Assembly (NCBI RefSeq): GCF_012910905.1
Contig: NZ_WTVN01000019.1
Coordinates: 1 to 64,000, forward strand
From: Aromatoleum toluvorans
GTDB lineage: Bacteria > Pseudomonadota > Gammaproteobacteria > Burkholderiales > Rhodocyclaceae
DNA length: 64,000 nucleotides
Reading direction: 5' to 3'
How positions within the stretch are numbered: position 1 is the stretch's first letter; each line of letters starts with the position of its first letter. Of this stretch, positions 9,096 through 18,290 are shown piece after piece. Position numbers and translations under genes: made by a program. Below the pieces are notes generated by a model. It ran no database searches. It was given only the letters and a program-made list of their open reading frames with translations, and was not told the DNA's origin.

Positions 9096-10030
9096 TCCCG
9101 GCCGGACGCCCGGGTAGATGCGCAGGGCCGCGCGCCGGCCGATCGGGCAGCGATATTGGTCATCATTTCGCTCTCCCCGCCGCTTGAGCGATACATCAGC
9201 TGCGTAATCTGCTCCGACACCAGCCCGATCAGGAAGGTCGTCACCGCCGAGGTCAACAGGAAGATGGTCGCGAGCGACAGGCGTCCGTGCAGGATGAACG
9301 TGTAGGCGTAGTAGCCCAGCCCCAGCAGTGCCTGCACCACCACCACCGGCGCAAACAGCTTCAGCGGCGAATACAGCGTCCCGATCTTGAAAATGATCAG
9401 CAGGAAGCGTGCGCCGTCCTTGAGAATCCGCACATGGCTCTTGCCGACCCGCTTCGCGGCCTTGATCGGGATGTAGGACACCGGATAGCCGGCGCGAAAG
9501 AACGCCATCGTGCTCGTGGTCGGGTAGGAGAAGCCGTTCGGCAGCAGGTGCAGGAACTCGCGAAAACGGTGCGCACGCGCCGCACGCATCCCTGAAGTGA
9601 GATCATCGATCCGGTGGCCGGTCATGTAGCTCGCCAGGCGGTTATAGAACCGGTTCGCCAGTCCGCGCCCAAGGCTCGCCTGCGAGCCACCGTCACGCGC
9701 GCCGACCACCATGTCGAAACCGTCGTCCAGCTGCGCCAGCAGACGCGGAATGTCGGCAGGATCATGCTGTCCGTCGGCATCCATGAACACGAGGATATCG
9801 CCCGTCGCCGCCCGCGCGCCGCTCTTGATCGCCGCGCCGTTGCCCATGCTGTAGGGGTGGGTGACGACCGTCGCGCCCGCGCGCTCCGCCTCCTCGCGCG
9901 TGGCGTCGGTGGAGCCGTCATTGACCACGAGGACTTCGGCATCGGGCAAAAGGCTCCTGATCCCCTCCACGACCCGTCCGATTACGGCCCCCTCGTTCTT
10001 CGCGGGCAGGATGACACTGAGTCTGTTCAT
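9092..10030 (-). CDS. Polyprenyl-phosphate glycosyltransferase-like GT2
   Basis: 312 residues. A GT-A domain (SVILPAKNEG; VVNDGSTD near 37; FMDADGQHDPADI near 85) is followed by KAAKRVGKSH and two or three C-terminal helices. This is the layout of dolichyl/undecaprenyl-phosphate sugar synthases (Dpm1/ArnC/GtrB-like). It likely charges a lipid carrier with a sugar for the membrane GT-C-like proteins encoded divergently next door. I start at MNRLSV, preceded by GGAAG; a longer in-frame version exists but is not needed. Confidence 0.85.
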   Translation of the reverse strand: MNRLSVILPAKNEGAVIGRVVEGIRSLLPDAEVLVVNDGSTDATREEAERAGATVVTHPYSMGNGAAIKSGARAATGDILVFMDADGQHDPADIPRLLAQLDDGFDMVVGARDGGSQASLGRGLANRFYNRLASYMTGHRIDDLTSGMRAARAHRFREFLHLLPNGFSYPTTSTMAFFRAGYPVSYIPIKAAKRVGKSHVRILKDGARFLLIIFKIGTLYSPLKLFAPVVVVQALLGLGYYAYTFILHGRLSLATIFLLTSAVTTFLIGLVSEQITQLMYRSSGGESEMMTNIAARSAGARPCASTRASGRE

Positions 10031-10150
10031 GTTTCTTCCGGTGGAAACGGGCAGCCGCGCGGCCATTACCTCGTCATTGGGCGACAATGATAGCGCTCCC
10101 TGACAGTGCAAGCACGATTCATGCACGGATCCGCGAAGCGGGAACGATGC

Positions 10151-10179
10151 TTGCTTTTAGCCTCGACCACTCGAACAAT
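10151..10179 (+). promoter_or_regulatory. Candidate sigma-70 promoter for the TMTC-like operon
   Basis: TTGCTT and AACAAT hexamers are separated by 17 bases in the divergent gap (10031-10223), placing transcription start near 10186 and about 40 bases before the first GTG. Four of six bases match each consensus, so it is only plausible. Nothing else is obvious in the gap. Confidence 0.35.
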
Positions 10180-10223
10180 CGCCAGACCGGCAACCGAACC
10201 TCTGCATTCGCACCCCGACACCC

Positions 10224-12059
10224 GTGCCCCTGCCGAAGCCCTCCCACCCGTCCTTCACTGCCCGCACGCTCGCCGCCGTCCTGCTGGTCGCGGTGGCGCT
10301 CCTCGCCTACCGCGGCATCGAGCTGAACGGCTTCCACTTCGATGACTGGCACAACATCCTCCTGAATCCCGCCGTCCATCTCGAACGCCTGACCCTGGGC
10401 GGCCTCATCGACGCCGCCCGCGGCGCGGCGCTTCCCCACCGCCCCTTCGCTTCGATCACGTTTGCACTCGACTGGTGGCGCGGCGGCGGAGACCACGCAG
10501 CCTACTTTCTCGCGACCAACCTGGTGCTGCACATCGCCACGGGCATCGCGGTGTTTGCGTTCCTCGTCCAGGCACTGGGCCGGGGCGAACCCGGCAGCCC
10601 TTCCTTGCGGACGATCGCCGCGGCCGGTCTCGCCGCCGCATGGTGGCTCGCGCAACCGATCCACATCCAGGCCGTGAGCTATGTCGTGCAGCGCATGACG
10701 GAACTCGCCGCCCTGTTCTCCGTCCTGTGCCTCTGGACCTATGTGCGGGGGCGCACCGCTCCCCGCGGACGCGCCGTGTGGTGGGCGCTGTCGCTGCTGA
10801 GTCTCGCGCTCGGCGCGCTGTCGAAGCAGAATGCCTGGATCACTCCCGCGCTTATCCTGATGGCCGAGTTCCTGATCGTGCGCCGGCAAGACCGGCTCAT
10901 CGGGAACAGGCTGGACGCCGCCTTGCTCGCCCTCCCGGCGGTCGTCGGCGCACTGGGCCTCGCCGCCCTGCTCATCGACGGCCCTCTCAGGCAATGGGTC
11001 CTGCGCGGCTACGAATGGCGTGACTTCACACTCGCCGAACGCCTGCTCACCCAACCCAAGGTCGTGCTGTTCCACGTCTCGCAACTGCTGTGGCCGCTGC
11101 CGGACCGCTTCTCGCTCGAGCACGACATCGAAATCGTCCGTTCCGCCGCCTCGCCCCAGTTCTGGCTGCCCATGGGCGCCATTCTCGCCTGGACGCTCGG
11201 CGGCTTGTGGCTGGCACGGCGGCGCGAGACCCGGGCAGTGAGCTTCTTCGTCCTCTGGATTCCCGTCACGCTGCTGATCGAGAGCACCTTCATTCCGCTG
11301 GAGCTCGTGTTCGAACACCGCATGTACCTCCCGTCGGTCGGCGTGGCAGGCCTGATCGCGCTTGGGCTTGCACAGGCGCCACGCCGCGCCGCCCGGCTTG
11401 CGCCCCTCGCATCGGCCGCGGTCGTACTCGTCACCGCGTTCGGCATCTGGTCGACCCAGCAGCGCCTGCCGCAATGGCGCACCGAGATCACCCTGCTGGA
11501 GAATTCGACGAAGCACGCGCCGCGCTCGGTGCGAGTCTGGAACGAGCTCGGCCTGAAGTATCTGGAGAACGGGAACCTCGATCTCGCCCGCCGCGCGATC
11601 GACCGCGCCAACGAAATCGAACCCCGTTGGGGCGATGGCTACCCCTTCGTCAATCGCGGCGTGCTGCTGGAAGCGATGGGTCAGCCCGACAAGGCCCTTG
11701 CCGTGTACGAGGAAACCATTCGCCTGTTCCCGCGCCAGGTGCTGGGATACAACAACCGGGGGCTGATGCGCCTGCGCGCTGGCGAATTCGAACTCGCCAT
11801 CCAGGATTTCGACCGCGCGATCGATACCGATCCCGCTTACGCGCCCGCCTGGACGAACCGCGGCACCGCGCAGGTACTGCGCGGCGACACCCAGGCGGCA
11901 CTTCCCGACCTCGAACAAGCCGTCCGGCTCTCGCTCCGCGAGTCCATCGCCTGGCACTACCTCGCAAACATCTACACGGCGCAAGGACGCAGGACCGAAG
12001 CCGCCGATGCCCGGCTGCGTGCGTGCCGTCTCGGTATCGCCAAGGACTGCTCACAATAA
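10224..12059 (+). CDS. TMTC-like multi-pass membrane protein with C-terminal TPRs (copy 1)
   Basis: 611 residues. The N-terminal ~430 residues carry about 10 helices with a lumen-side acidic motif FHFDDW near 36, as in GT-C glycosyltransferases. Further marks are HIQAVSYVVQRMTELAALF, LSKQNAWITP and ELVFEHRMYLPS, the signature of TMTC/O-mannosyltransferase-like TPR proteins. The C terminus (about 440-611) holds four or five TPRs. It likely transfers a lipid-linked sugar to protein or glycan on the periplasmic side, though no bacterial substrate is established here. The start is GTG. It is the first of three tandem paralogues. Confidence 0.8.
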   Translation: MPLPKPSHPSFTARTLAAVLLVAVALLAYRGIELNGFHFDDWHNILLNPAVHLERLTLGGLIDAARGAALPHRPFASITFALDWWRGGGDHAAYFLATNLVLHIATGIAVFAFLVQALGRGEPGSPSLRTIAAAGLAAAWWLAQPIHIQAVSYVVQRMTELAALFSVLCLWTYVRGRTAPRGRAVWWALSLLSLALGALSKQNAWITPALILMAEFLIVRRQDRLIGNRLDAALLALPAVVGALGLAALLIDGPLRQWVLRGYEWRDFTLAERLLTQPKVVLFHVSQLLWPLPDRFSLEHDIEIVRSAASPQFWLPMGAILAWTLGGLWLARRRETRAVSFFVLWIPVTLLIESTFIPLELVFEHRMYLPSVGVAGLIALGLAQAPRRAARLAPLASAAVVLVTAFGIWSTQQRLPQWRTEITLLENSTKHAPRSVRVWNELGLKYLENGNLDLARRAIDRANEIEPRWGDGYPFVNRGVLLEAMGQPDKALAVYEETIRLFPRQVLGYNNRGLMRLRAGEFELAIQDFDRAIDTDPAYAPAWTNRGTAQVLRGDTQAALPDLEQAVRLSLRESIAWHYLANIYTAQGRRTEAADARLRACRLGIAKDCSQ

Positions 12060-12066
12060 GGCCACC

Positions 12067-13740
12067 ATGATCGAGCACGCCGCCATGCCATCAGACACGC
12101 CCCTCGCCGCACTGATTCGGGCCGCAGCACGCGGGCGACACCTGCTCGTGATGCTCGCACTGGCCCTCCTCGTGGCGCTCGCCTACCACGGCATCGAGCG
12201 GAACAGCTTCCATTTCGACGACTGGCCCAACATTCTCGACAACACCGCGCTGCACATGACGCACTTCAGCGTCGGAGCACTCGTCGACGCCGCCCGCGGC
12301 GCCTTCCTGCCGCTACGCCCCATTCCATCGATCAGTTTCGCCATCGACTGGTGGCGCGGCGGCGGCGAGGCGGCAACTTTCCTCATCACCAACCTCGCCT
12401 TCCACATCCTGACTGCGTGGGCCGTCTTCGCCCTGCTGCTGCACCTCCTCGCGAAGAATGCTCCGCCAACGGCCCCGGCGGTCATTGCCTGCGGCGCGGC
12501 GGCCCTGTGGTGGGCCGTCCAGCCCATCCACGTGCAGGCGGTGAGCTACGTCGTCCAGCGCATGACCGAAATGGCTGCGTTGTTCGCGATCCTGAGTGTC
12601 TGGGCTTACCTGAAAGGCCGCACGGCAAGCCGTGCCAAATTGCCATGGTGGGCACTGTCGGTAGTCAGCCTCGCCCTTGCCGCGCTGTCGAAGGAAAACG
12701 CCTGGATCACGCCCGTCCTGCTGCTGATGGCCGAACTCCTCGTCGTGCGCAACGACGGAAAACTCGTCCGCAACCGGCGCGACGCGCTGCTGTTCATCAT
12801 CCCGGCATGCATCGCACTTGCCCTGCTCGCCGACCTCGCGTTGAAGGGCCCTGTGAGCCAGTGGGCGCTGTCGGGCTACGCGACCCGCAGCTTCACCCTT
12901 GCGGAACGCCTCCTCACCCAGCCCAAGGTCGTCCTTTACCACCTGTCCCAGATCGCCTGGCCGCTTCCGCAGCGCTTCTCGCTCGAACACGACCTCGACA
13001 TCGTGCGCTCCGCGACGTCAGCCGATTTCTGGCTCCCACTCGCGGCGATCCTCGCCTGGTGCGCCGTCGGCGTCGTGCTCGCCGCGCGGCGGGGCAGCCG
13101 TATCGCCGGTTTCTTCGTGCTGTGGCTTCCCGCCACCCTGCTCATCGAGAGTTCGCTGGTCCCGCTGGAAATGGTGTTCGAGCACCGCATGTACCTTCCT
13201 GCAGTCGGCCTCGCAGGGCTGGTCGCGCTCGCACTCGAGCGCGCAATACGCCACGGCGGCAAAGTTCTCCCCGCCGCCGCCCTCATCTTCGCCGCCGCCA
13301 CGCCCCTCGCCGGGTGGTCGACCAGCACGCGGATCCCGCAATGGCGCTCGGAGGCGAGCCTGTACGAACAGGCGGTGCAGCGCGCACCGCGTTCCGCGCG
13401 TGCCTGGAACCAGCTTGGCATCGCCAACCTCGCCCAGCGTCGCGGCGAAACCGTCAGCCGCGACCGCTACCTGCGCGCCCTCGAAGCCTTCGACCGGGCC
13501 ATCGCGCTCGATGCGAACTACGCCGCCCCGCTCACCAACCGCGGCGTCGCCCGCTACGTTCAGGGTGACGTCATCGGCGCGCAGTCGGACCTCGAAAAGG
13601 CGATCGCCATCTCGCCGCGCGAGGCCGCCGCCCAGCACTATCTCGGTGAAATCCACCAGCAAGCGGGCCGCTTCGCCGAAGCGCAGACGGCCCGCCGCCG
13701 CGCGTGCGCGCTCGGCGTAAGCATCGATTGCAACCGCTGA
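12067..13740 (+). CDS. TMTC-like membrane protein with C-terminal TPRs (copy 2)
   Basis: 557 residues from the ATG seven bases past the previous stop. It has the same architecture as copy 1: FHFDDW near 44, WWRGGGEAATF, HVQAVSYVVQRMTEMAALF, LSKENAWITP and EMVFEHRMYLPA, then about three TPRs. Near-identical motifs at the same spacing show gene duplication. The tail ending CALGVSIDCN resembles copy 1 (CRLGIAKDCS), with a Cys pair that may form a disulfide. An upstream in-frame start exists inside copy 1 but is unlikely. Confidence 0.8.
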   Translation: MIEHAAMPSDTPLAALIRAAARGRHLLVMLALALLVALAYHGIERNSFHFDDWPNILDNTALHMTHFSVGALVDAARGAFLPLRPIPSISFAIDWWRGGGEAATFLITNLAFHILTAWAVFALLLHLLAKNAPPTAPAVIACGAAALWWAVQPIHVQAVSYVVQRMTEMAALFAILSVWAYLKGRTASRAKLPWWALSVVSLALAALSKENAWITPVLLLMAELLVVRNDGKLVRNRRDALLFIIPACIALALLADLALKGPVSQWALSGYATRSFTLAERLLTQPKVVLYHLSQIAWPLPQRFSLEHDLDIVRSATSADFWLPLAAILAWCAVGVVLAARRGSRIAGFFVLWLPATLLIESSLVPLEMVFEHRMYLPAVGLAGLVALALERAIRHGGKVLPAAALIFAAATPLAGWSTSTRIPQWRSEASLYEQAVQRAPRSARAWNQLGIANLAQRRGETVSRDRYLRALEAFDRAIALDANYAAPLTNRGVARYVQGDVIGAQSDLEKAIAISPREAAAQHYLGEIHQQAGRFAEAQTARRRACALGVSIDCNR

Positions 13741-13753
13741 CACGCCCTTCCCG

Positions 13754-15826
13754 ATGCCCGACCTTCCCAGCCGGACCGAAACGCAGCGAACCCGATTCGC
13801 CCTGCTGCGGCTCTGCCTGATCGCGCTGCCGCTCCTCGCGATCGCGATCGCCTACCACGCGGCGCCGCAGAACGGATTTCATCTCGACGATGCCGAGAAC
13901 ATCGTGCGTCACGGCCCCATGCACGTCGCCGAACTGGATGTCGCGTCACTGAAACGCGCCGTGACCCAGGCGGTACTGCCGCAACGCATCCTTCCCAACC
14001 TCAGCCTGGCAATCGACTGGTGGCGCGGCAACGGCTCACCAGCGCCATTCCAACTCACCAACATCCTGATCCACGCCGCCACCGCCATGGCCGTGCTCGC
14101 CTTCCTTCTCGCGACCTTCCGGCGTGCCGGCATGCCCGAACAGGGCGCCTGGATCGCCGCCGCGACCGCCACCACACTGTGGGCAACCCACCCCATCCAG
14201 GTTCAGGCCGTCACCTACATCGTCCAGCGCATGGCGTCGATGGCGGCCCTGTTCATGCTCGTCACGCTCGTCGCCTACCTCCGTGCCAGGAGTGCTCCCC
14301 GCCACTGGCCCTGGTATGCCCTCGCCGCCCTCGCCGGCGTCGCCGCATGCCTGTCCAAAGAAACGGCCTACATCCTTCCCGCGCTGATCCTGCTCACCGA
14401 ATACACGCTGTGCCGCGAACCCGGCGAGCGCATCACCTCGCGCCTCGACTACCTCGTCCTCGCGCTACCCGTCGCCGCGGGCCTCTACGCGGTGGCGGAC
14501 CTCGCCGTCCTGCACGGCCCACTGTCGGACTATGTCATGCCCGGCTATGCGCATCGCGACTTCACCCCGACCGAGCGCCTGCTCACCCAGCCTCGCGTGA
14601 TCTTCTTCCACCTCGGCCAGATACTGCTCCCGCTGCCCGACCGATTCTCCATCGAACACGTCTTCCCGAATTCGACAAGCCTCTGGCAGCCGTGGACGAC
14701 GGCCGTCGCGATCGCCGGCATCGTCGCCTGGATCGCGGGCGGCATCTGGCTCGCCCTGCGCAGCAATTTCCCCGCTGCCGGCTTCCTGGTCCTCTGGGTC
14801 CCGGCAACACTGGCCGTGGAAAGCAGCATCGTCCCGCTCGAAATGGTGTTCGAGCACCGCATGTACCTGCCCTCGGTCGGGCTGGCCGGTCTTGCCGGCC
14901 TCGGCCTTCACCGTCTTGCCCGCACCCGCCTCCGCCCGGCGGCGTTCGCACTGGCCATCCTGTCCGTGCTCGGTTTCATGGCCGCGACGATCGCGCGCGT
15001 CCCGACCTGGCGGACGCCCGTAACCCTCTACGAACACGCGGTGCGCGTCGCACCCGGCGCGGCCCGCGCATGGACCAACCTCGCGACGGCCTACGAAGGT
15101 GAAGACAGGACCACGGACGCGATCGCGGCCTACACGAAAGCCCTGGAGATCGACCCCGGCCGTGCGATTGCCTATCTCAACCGCGGTTCGAGCTATCGCA
15201 AGCGCGGCGACCTCGCCGCCGCCGAGGCCGACTACCAACGCTTCGTCCGCCTCGAAGGTGGCGACTACCGCGGCCCCTACGCGCTCGGCAGCCTGTATGC
15301 CGCGGCGGGGCGATACGACGATGCAATCCGCTGGCTCGACCTTGCCGGCCGACTCGACGAACGCTCTTCCCTCCCGGCCCGCGAGCTTGCAGAGGTCTAT
15401 TTCGCCATCGGCCGCCCCGACGCCACGATCCGCGCCCTCGAACAGGCCCGCGCCCGCGACGCCGCGATGGCCGACGCCCCCTACTTCGCGCTCCTCGGCA
15501 CCGCTTACGGTCGCCTCGGCCGCTTCGACGAAGCCATCGGCGCATTCGACCGCGCACTGCAATTCGATCCTGCCCAGAGCGGAACACGCCTCAATCGAGG
15601 CTACGCGTACCTGCGCAGCAACAAGCCAGGGACCGCGCTCGCGGATTTCGACGCCGTGATCGCGCAGGCACCTGACATCGCGCGCGCCCACTATGGCCGC
15701 GCCGCGGCGCTGGCGCAGCTCGGCCGCCAGCGCGAAGCGCTCGAAGCGGCGCAGCGGTCGCGGACCCTCGACCCCGCCGACGAGCGCGCCGCCCGCCTCA
15801 TCGGCGAACTCGGCACCACGCAGTAG
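13754..15826 (+). CDS. TMTC-like membrane protein with extended TPR array (copy 3)
   Basis: 690 residues, the longest of the three paralogues. The membrane part keeps NGFHLDDAENI, IDWWRGNGSPAPFQ, HPIQVQAVTYIVQRM, LSKETAYILP and EMVFEHRMYLPS. The C-terminal half (about 430-690) has seven or more TPRs (for example ARAWTNLATAYEGEDRTTDA), against four or five in copy 1, so the repeat array has grown. It starts 13 bases after copy 2 and is presumably co-transcribed. The acidic pair DD of the GT-C motif is preserved, which suggests an active enzyme. Confidence 0.8.
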   Translation: MPDLPSRTETQRTRFALLRLCLIALPLLAIAIAYHAAPQNGFHLDDAENIVRHGPMHVAELDVASLKRAVTQAVLPQRILPNLSLAIDWWRGNGSPAPFQLTNILIHAATAMAVLAFLLATFRRAGMPEQGAWIAAATATTLWATHPIQVQAVTYIVQRMASMAALFMLVTLVAYLRARSAPRHWPWYALAALAGVAACLSKETAYILPALILLTEYTLCREPGERITSRLDYLVLALPVAAGLYAVADLAVLHGPLSDYVMPGYAHRDFTPTERLLTQPRVIFFHLGQILLPLPDRFSIEHVFPNSTSLWQPWTTAVAIAGIVAWIAGGIWLALRSNFPAAGFLVLWVPATLAVESSIVPLEMVFEHRMYLPSVGLAGLAGLGLHRLARTRLRPAAFALAILSVLGFMAATIARVPTWRTPVTLYEHAVRVAPGAARAWTNLATAYEGEDRTTDAIAAYTKALEIDPGRAIAYLNRGSSYRKRGDLAAAEADYQRFVRLEGGDYRGPYALGSLYAAAGRYDDAIRWLDLAGRLDERSSLPARELAEVYFAIGRPDATIRALEQARARDAAMADAPYFALLGTAYGRLGRFDEAIGAFDRALQFDPAQSGTRLNRGYAYLRSNKPGTALADFDAVIAQAPDIARAHYGRAAALAQLGRQREALEAAQRSRTLDPADERAARLIGELGTTQ

Positions 15827-15857
15827 CCCTAGCCGGGTAAAGGCCAAGCAAGGCTCC

Positions 15858-15885
15858 GCGCCGGGCCGCACACGTCGCCCGGCGC
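15858..15885. terminator. Hairpin between convergent genes
   Basis: A perfect 9-bp G+C stem (GCGCCGGGC / GCCCGGCGC) with a 10-base loop lies in the 77-base gap between the converging TMTC-like and cytochrome genes. It has no U-tract on either strand, so it is at best a weak or Rho-assisted bidirectional terminator. Confidence 0.4.
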
Positions 15886-15903
15886 CGACCGCGATCAGCC
15901 TTC

Positions 15904-16908
15904 CTACGGCTTCACCGGATGGAACACGCGCGAAACATAGGCAATGATCGCATCGATTTCGTCATCCTTCAGCACCGATTTCCAGGCAGGCATCGACGTG
16001 TTCGGCAGCCCTTCCCGGATCGTGTGCGCCAGGCGCCCACGCGTCATGTCCTTCATGAACTTCGGATCGGTCAGGTCGCGGGGATGCGGCTCCATGAAGC
16101 TGCCGATCCAGTTCCGCCCCGTGCCGGTCGCGCCGTGGCAGAAGGCGCAGTTCGCCTGGAACAGGGTCTCTCCGCGCTTCTCGCCGGGCGTCAGGCCCGA
16201 CACCTGCGGCACCACGTCATGCAAGGCATACGGACTGGCGCTCGCGATCGCATCGGCCTTGGTCGGCGGCGGTGCGTTGAAATCGCCCGGATCGAAATGG
16301 TTGCGCGGGTAGGACAGCGGCCGCCCCCCCCACACCGGCCCCGGATCCTCGGTCCGCGCGTGGTCGTGGCAGGAAATGCACGTCGACAGGAACAGCCGCT
16401 TGCCCTTTTTTTCGGTCGGACTGAGCTGATCCCACGGGCGATCGAGCGGAATAGCCCCCGTTGCGAAGGGAAACGCCACCTTGTTCCGTTCGTGGTTGGG
16501 CCAGCCGTTCTCGGGCGTGTGGTAGCGCGTATTCACCGCCTTGGCACGAATGAACTCCGCACGCACGAAATCCACGACGGTCTCGACGTCCCTCTCGGAG
16601 ATGATGCCCTTGAAGCCCTTCATCGCCGTGCCGGGCTTCCCGTCACGCACCGCGGCGATCATCTGTTCACGGCTGATCGACTTCTCGTCGTCCTTCGTGA
16701 AGTCGCGCGGCTTGGGAGCGAGATACGTCGCCGCCAGCGTCTTCGCATCCCCGGAATAGCCGTGACAAAAGTAGCAACGGAAATTGTAGATCTTGCGCCC
16801 GGCCTCATGCCGGGCGTCCTTGCCTGCGTCGGCGGCAAACGCCGGCGCCGTGAACGAGGCCGCGGCCAATGCCGCGGCAAACCCGCCCAGCCAGATACGT
16901 CCGATCAT
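15904..16908 (-). CDS. Triheme cytochrome c
   Basis: 334 residues with a Sec signal peptide (cleavage near residue 25, AFA-AD). Three class-I-like haem domains carry CYFCH (45-49), CISCH and CAFCH. Distal Met ligands are likely in the PGTAMKGFKG and NTSMPAWKS segments, the cbb3 CcoP/FixP-like pattern. It is a soluble or loosely bound periplasmic electron carrier. Its start overlaps the stop of the diheme gene upstream, so the two form an operon read from the sigma-54 promoter candidate at 17788-17803. No membrane anchor is seen. Confidence 0.85.
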   Translation of the reverse strand: MIGRIWLGGFAAALAAASFTAPAFAADAGKDARHEAGRKIYNFRCYFCHGYSGDAKTLAATYLAPKPRDFTKDDEKSISREQMIAAVRDGKPGTAMKGFKGIISERDVETVVDFVRAEFIRAKAVNTRYHTPENGWPNHERNKVAFPFATGAIPLDRPWDQLSPTEKKGKRLFLSTCISCHDHARTEDPGPVWGGRPLSYPRNHFDPGDFNAPPPTKADAIASASPYALHDVVPQVSGLTPGEKRGETLFQANCAFCHGATGTGRNWIGSFMEPHPRDLTDPKFMKDMTRGRLAHTIREGLPNTSMPAWKSVLKDDEIDAIIAYVSRVFHPVKP

Positions 16909-17753
16909 TTCGCCTTGGCAGCCTTCTCACCGGAACGGATGAAACTCTGGAACACGTATTCCGAGACGTTGGCGATTTCCTGTTCGCTCAGCACCTTGCT
17001 CCATGCCGGCATCTCGGTCCCGTTGCGTCCGAAGAAGACGGCCGCGTAAATCGCCGGACGGTTCAACGTCAGACGCGAACGCTCCTGCATGAAATCCCGC
17101 GGCACCGGGCGAATGAAGTAGGCACGCGGCCCCTGGCCATCCCCCTTCACACCGTGGCATTCGGCACAATTCTTGTCGTAGAAGGCCTGTCCCTTGGCCG
17201 CATCGCCCTTCAGTCCGGACGGAAACGGCGCCCCCATGTCGGCACGTTCCCCGGGCGCCACCGGCTTGACTGCCGGAAGCGGTGCCGCGATCGGCGGGAC
17301 CGGCGCCGCGCTGCCCGCAGGAGCGGGCACCGAACCCGTTCCGCCCGTCGTCCCCGAAGTCCCCGAAATACCCTTCACCAGGCCGGCCGAAATGGCCGCA
17401 CCGCGGCTGACGATCTCGGTATGCACATAGTCGGCCAGAGCCCCGAGCTGCTCGGCATTCAGGCGCGACTTGAATCCCACCATTGCCGTCCCGGGCTTGC
17501 CCTCGGTGATGACGTGGAGGATGTAGTCGCGCGGCAGTGATGGCCCCGCCTTCGTCAGATCCCTCGGCGGAGGATTGAGGCTCTTCATCGCCCGCGAATT
17601 GCCGTCGCCCCGGTCCCCATGGCACACCGAACAATACTCGTGATAGAGCACGTCGGCCTTGATCGCGCTGCCGCTCGCGCCGAAGCTCAGCGCCACACCA
17701 ACACCAATTGCACACGCGCGCAGGACCTGCGTGAATTGCTTGATCTGATTCAC
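16905..17753 (-). CDS. Diheme cytochrome c
   Basis: 282 residues from a GTG start with AGAGG six bases upstream. A signal peptide precedes two cytochrome c domains: CSVCH near residue 41 and CAECH near 197. They are joined by a Pro/Ala/Gly-rich linker of about 60 residues. Likely Met ligands lie in GTAMVGFKS and GTEMPAWSK. It is a periplasmic electron carrier and probable partner of the triheme protein that follows. It lies first in a two-gene minus-strand operon divergent from the other cytochrome genes. Confidence 0.85.
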   Translation of the reverse strand: MNQIKQFTQVLRACAIGVGVALSFGASGSAIKADVLYHEYCSVCHGDRGDGNSRAMKSLNPPPRDLTKAGPSLPRDYILHVITEGKPGTAMVGFKSRLNAEQLGALADYVHTEIVSRGAAISAGLVKGISGTSGTTGGTGSVPAPAGSAAPVPPIAAPLPAVKPVAPGERADMGAPFPSGLKGDAAKGQAFYDKNCAECHGVKGDGQGPRAYFIRPVPRDFMQERSRLTLNRPAIYAAVFFGRNGTEMPAWSKVLSEQEIANVSEYVFQSFIRSGEKAAKAK

Positions 17754-17787
17754 AAGATACCTCTAGGTCGAAAAACTTCAGCGTTGA

Positions 17788-17803
17788 TGCAAGAACCGAA
17801 CCG
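17788..17803 (-). promoter_or_regulatory. Sigma-54 (-24/-12) promoter for the diheme/triheme operon
   Basis: Read on the minus strand, CGGTTCGGTTCTTGCA matches the consensus YTGGCACGRNNNTTGCW at GG, C, G, TTGC and the final A, with exact GG-N10-GC spacing. Transcription would start near 17777, about 24 bases ahead of the GTG at 17753. Confidence 0.6.
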
Positions 17804-17818
17804 ACCTGCTCTCGAAGG

Positions 17819-17834
17819 TGGCATGTGCATTGCT
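17819..17834 (+). promoter_or_regulatory. Sigma-54 (-24/-12) promoter, near perfect
   Basis: TGGCATGTGCATTGCT differs from TGGCACG-N4-TTGCW at one base and keeps GG-N10-GC spacing. Transcription would start near 17845, giving a leader of about 55 bases to the cytochrome c gene at 17900. It stands back to back with the minus-strand element at 17788-17803 in a 146-base gap. Confidence 0.75.
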
Positions 17835-17899
17835 AGGGGTACCGATCCAACCACCTGCGGCGCCTCGGACCAGCATTGCGATTCAGCGACGGGACCAGA

Positions 17900-18202
17900 A
17901 TGAAACATATCCTTGCAACGGCCGGCTTGGCACTCCTCGTCGTGACAGCCAATGTTGCAGCTGCTGACGGCAAGGCGGTTTATACTCAAATTTGCCGCGC
18001 CTGTCATGCAACGGGCGTGGCCGGCGCCCCGATCCTCGGTGACCGGGACGCTTGGGCGCCGCGCCTGCCGGCAGGGCTCGACGCATTGCAGCAGTCGGCA
18101 CTTCGGGGCAAAGGCGGGATGCCGCCGAAGGGCGGCAACCCTGGGCTTGCGGACAGTCAGGTGAAGGCGGCAGTCGAATACATGGTTTCACTGTCTCGTT
18201 AG
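17900..18202 (+). CDS. Monoheme c5-type cytochrome
   Basis: 100 residues: a signal peptide (about 1-21), then a small class I cytochrome c with CRACH (32-36) and a C-terminal GMPPKGG segment whose Met would be the axial ligand, as in cytochrome c5/c555. It is a periplasmic single-electron shuttle. It is first after the strong sigma-54 promoter candidate and precedes the tetraheme gene. I start at MKHILATAG because it begins the signal peptide; the ATG eight codons earlier is less suitable. Confidence 0.85.
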   Translation: MKHILATAGLALLVVTANVAAADGKAVYTQICRACHATGVAGAPILGDRDAWAPRLPAGLDALQQSALRGKGGMPPKGGNPGLADSQVKAAVEYMVSLSR

Positions 18203-18290
18203 AAACCGCCCGGGCCAGGATCCCGAACTTGAGAACGGGTTCCACCGTTTGGAAATCCGGCGACGATATTGCGAGCGACAATTGCGCAGC

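Noticed and set aside
10119-11984. A 620-codon open frame on the minus strand
   Set aside because: Antisense to the first TMTC-like gene; composition rich in Glu/Arg/Gly/Gln with no fold-like pattern.
17731-17753. GTGAAT-N11-ATTCAC repeat as an enhancer for the 17.8-kb promoters
   Set aside because: It is inside the start of the diheme gene, has different sequence from the other dyads, and could be chance.
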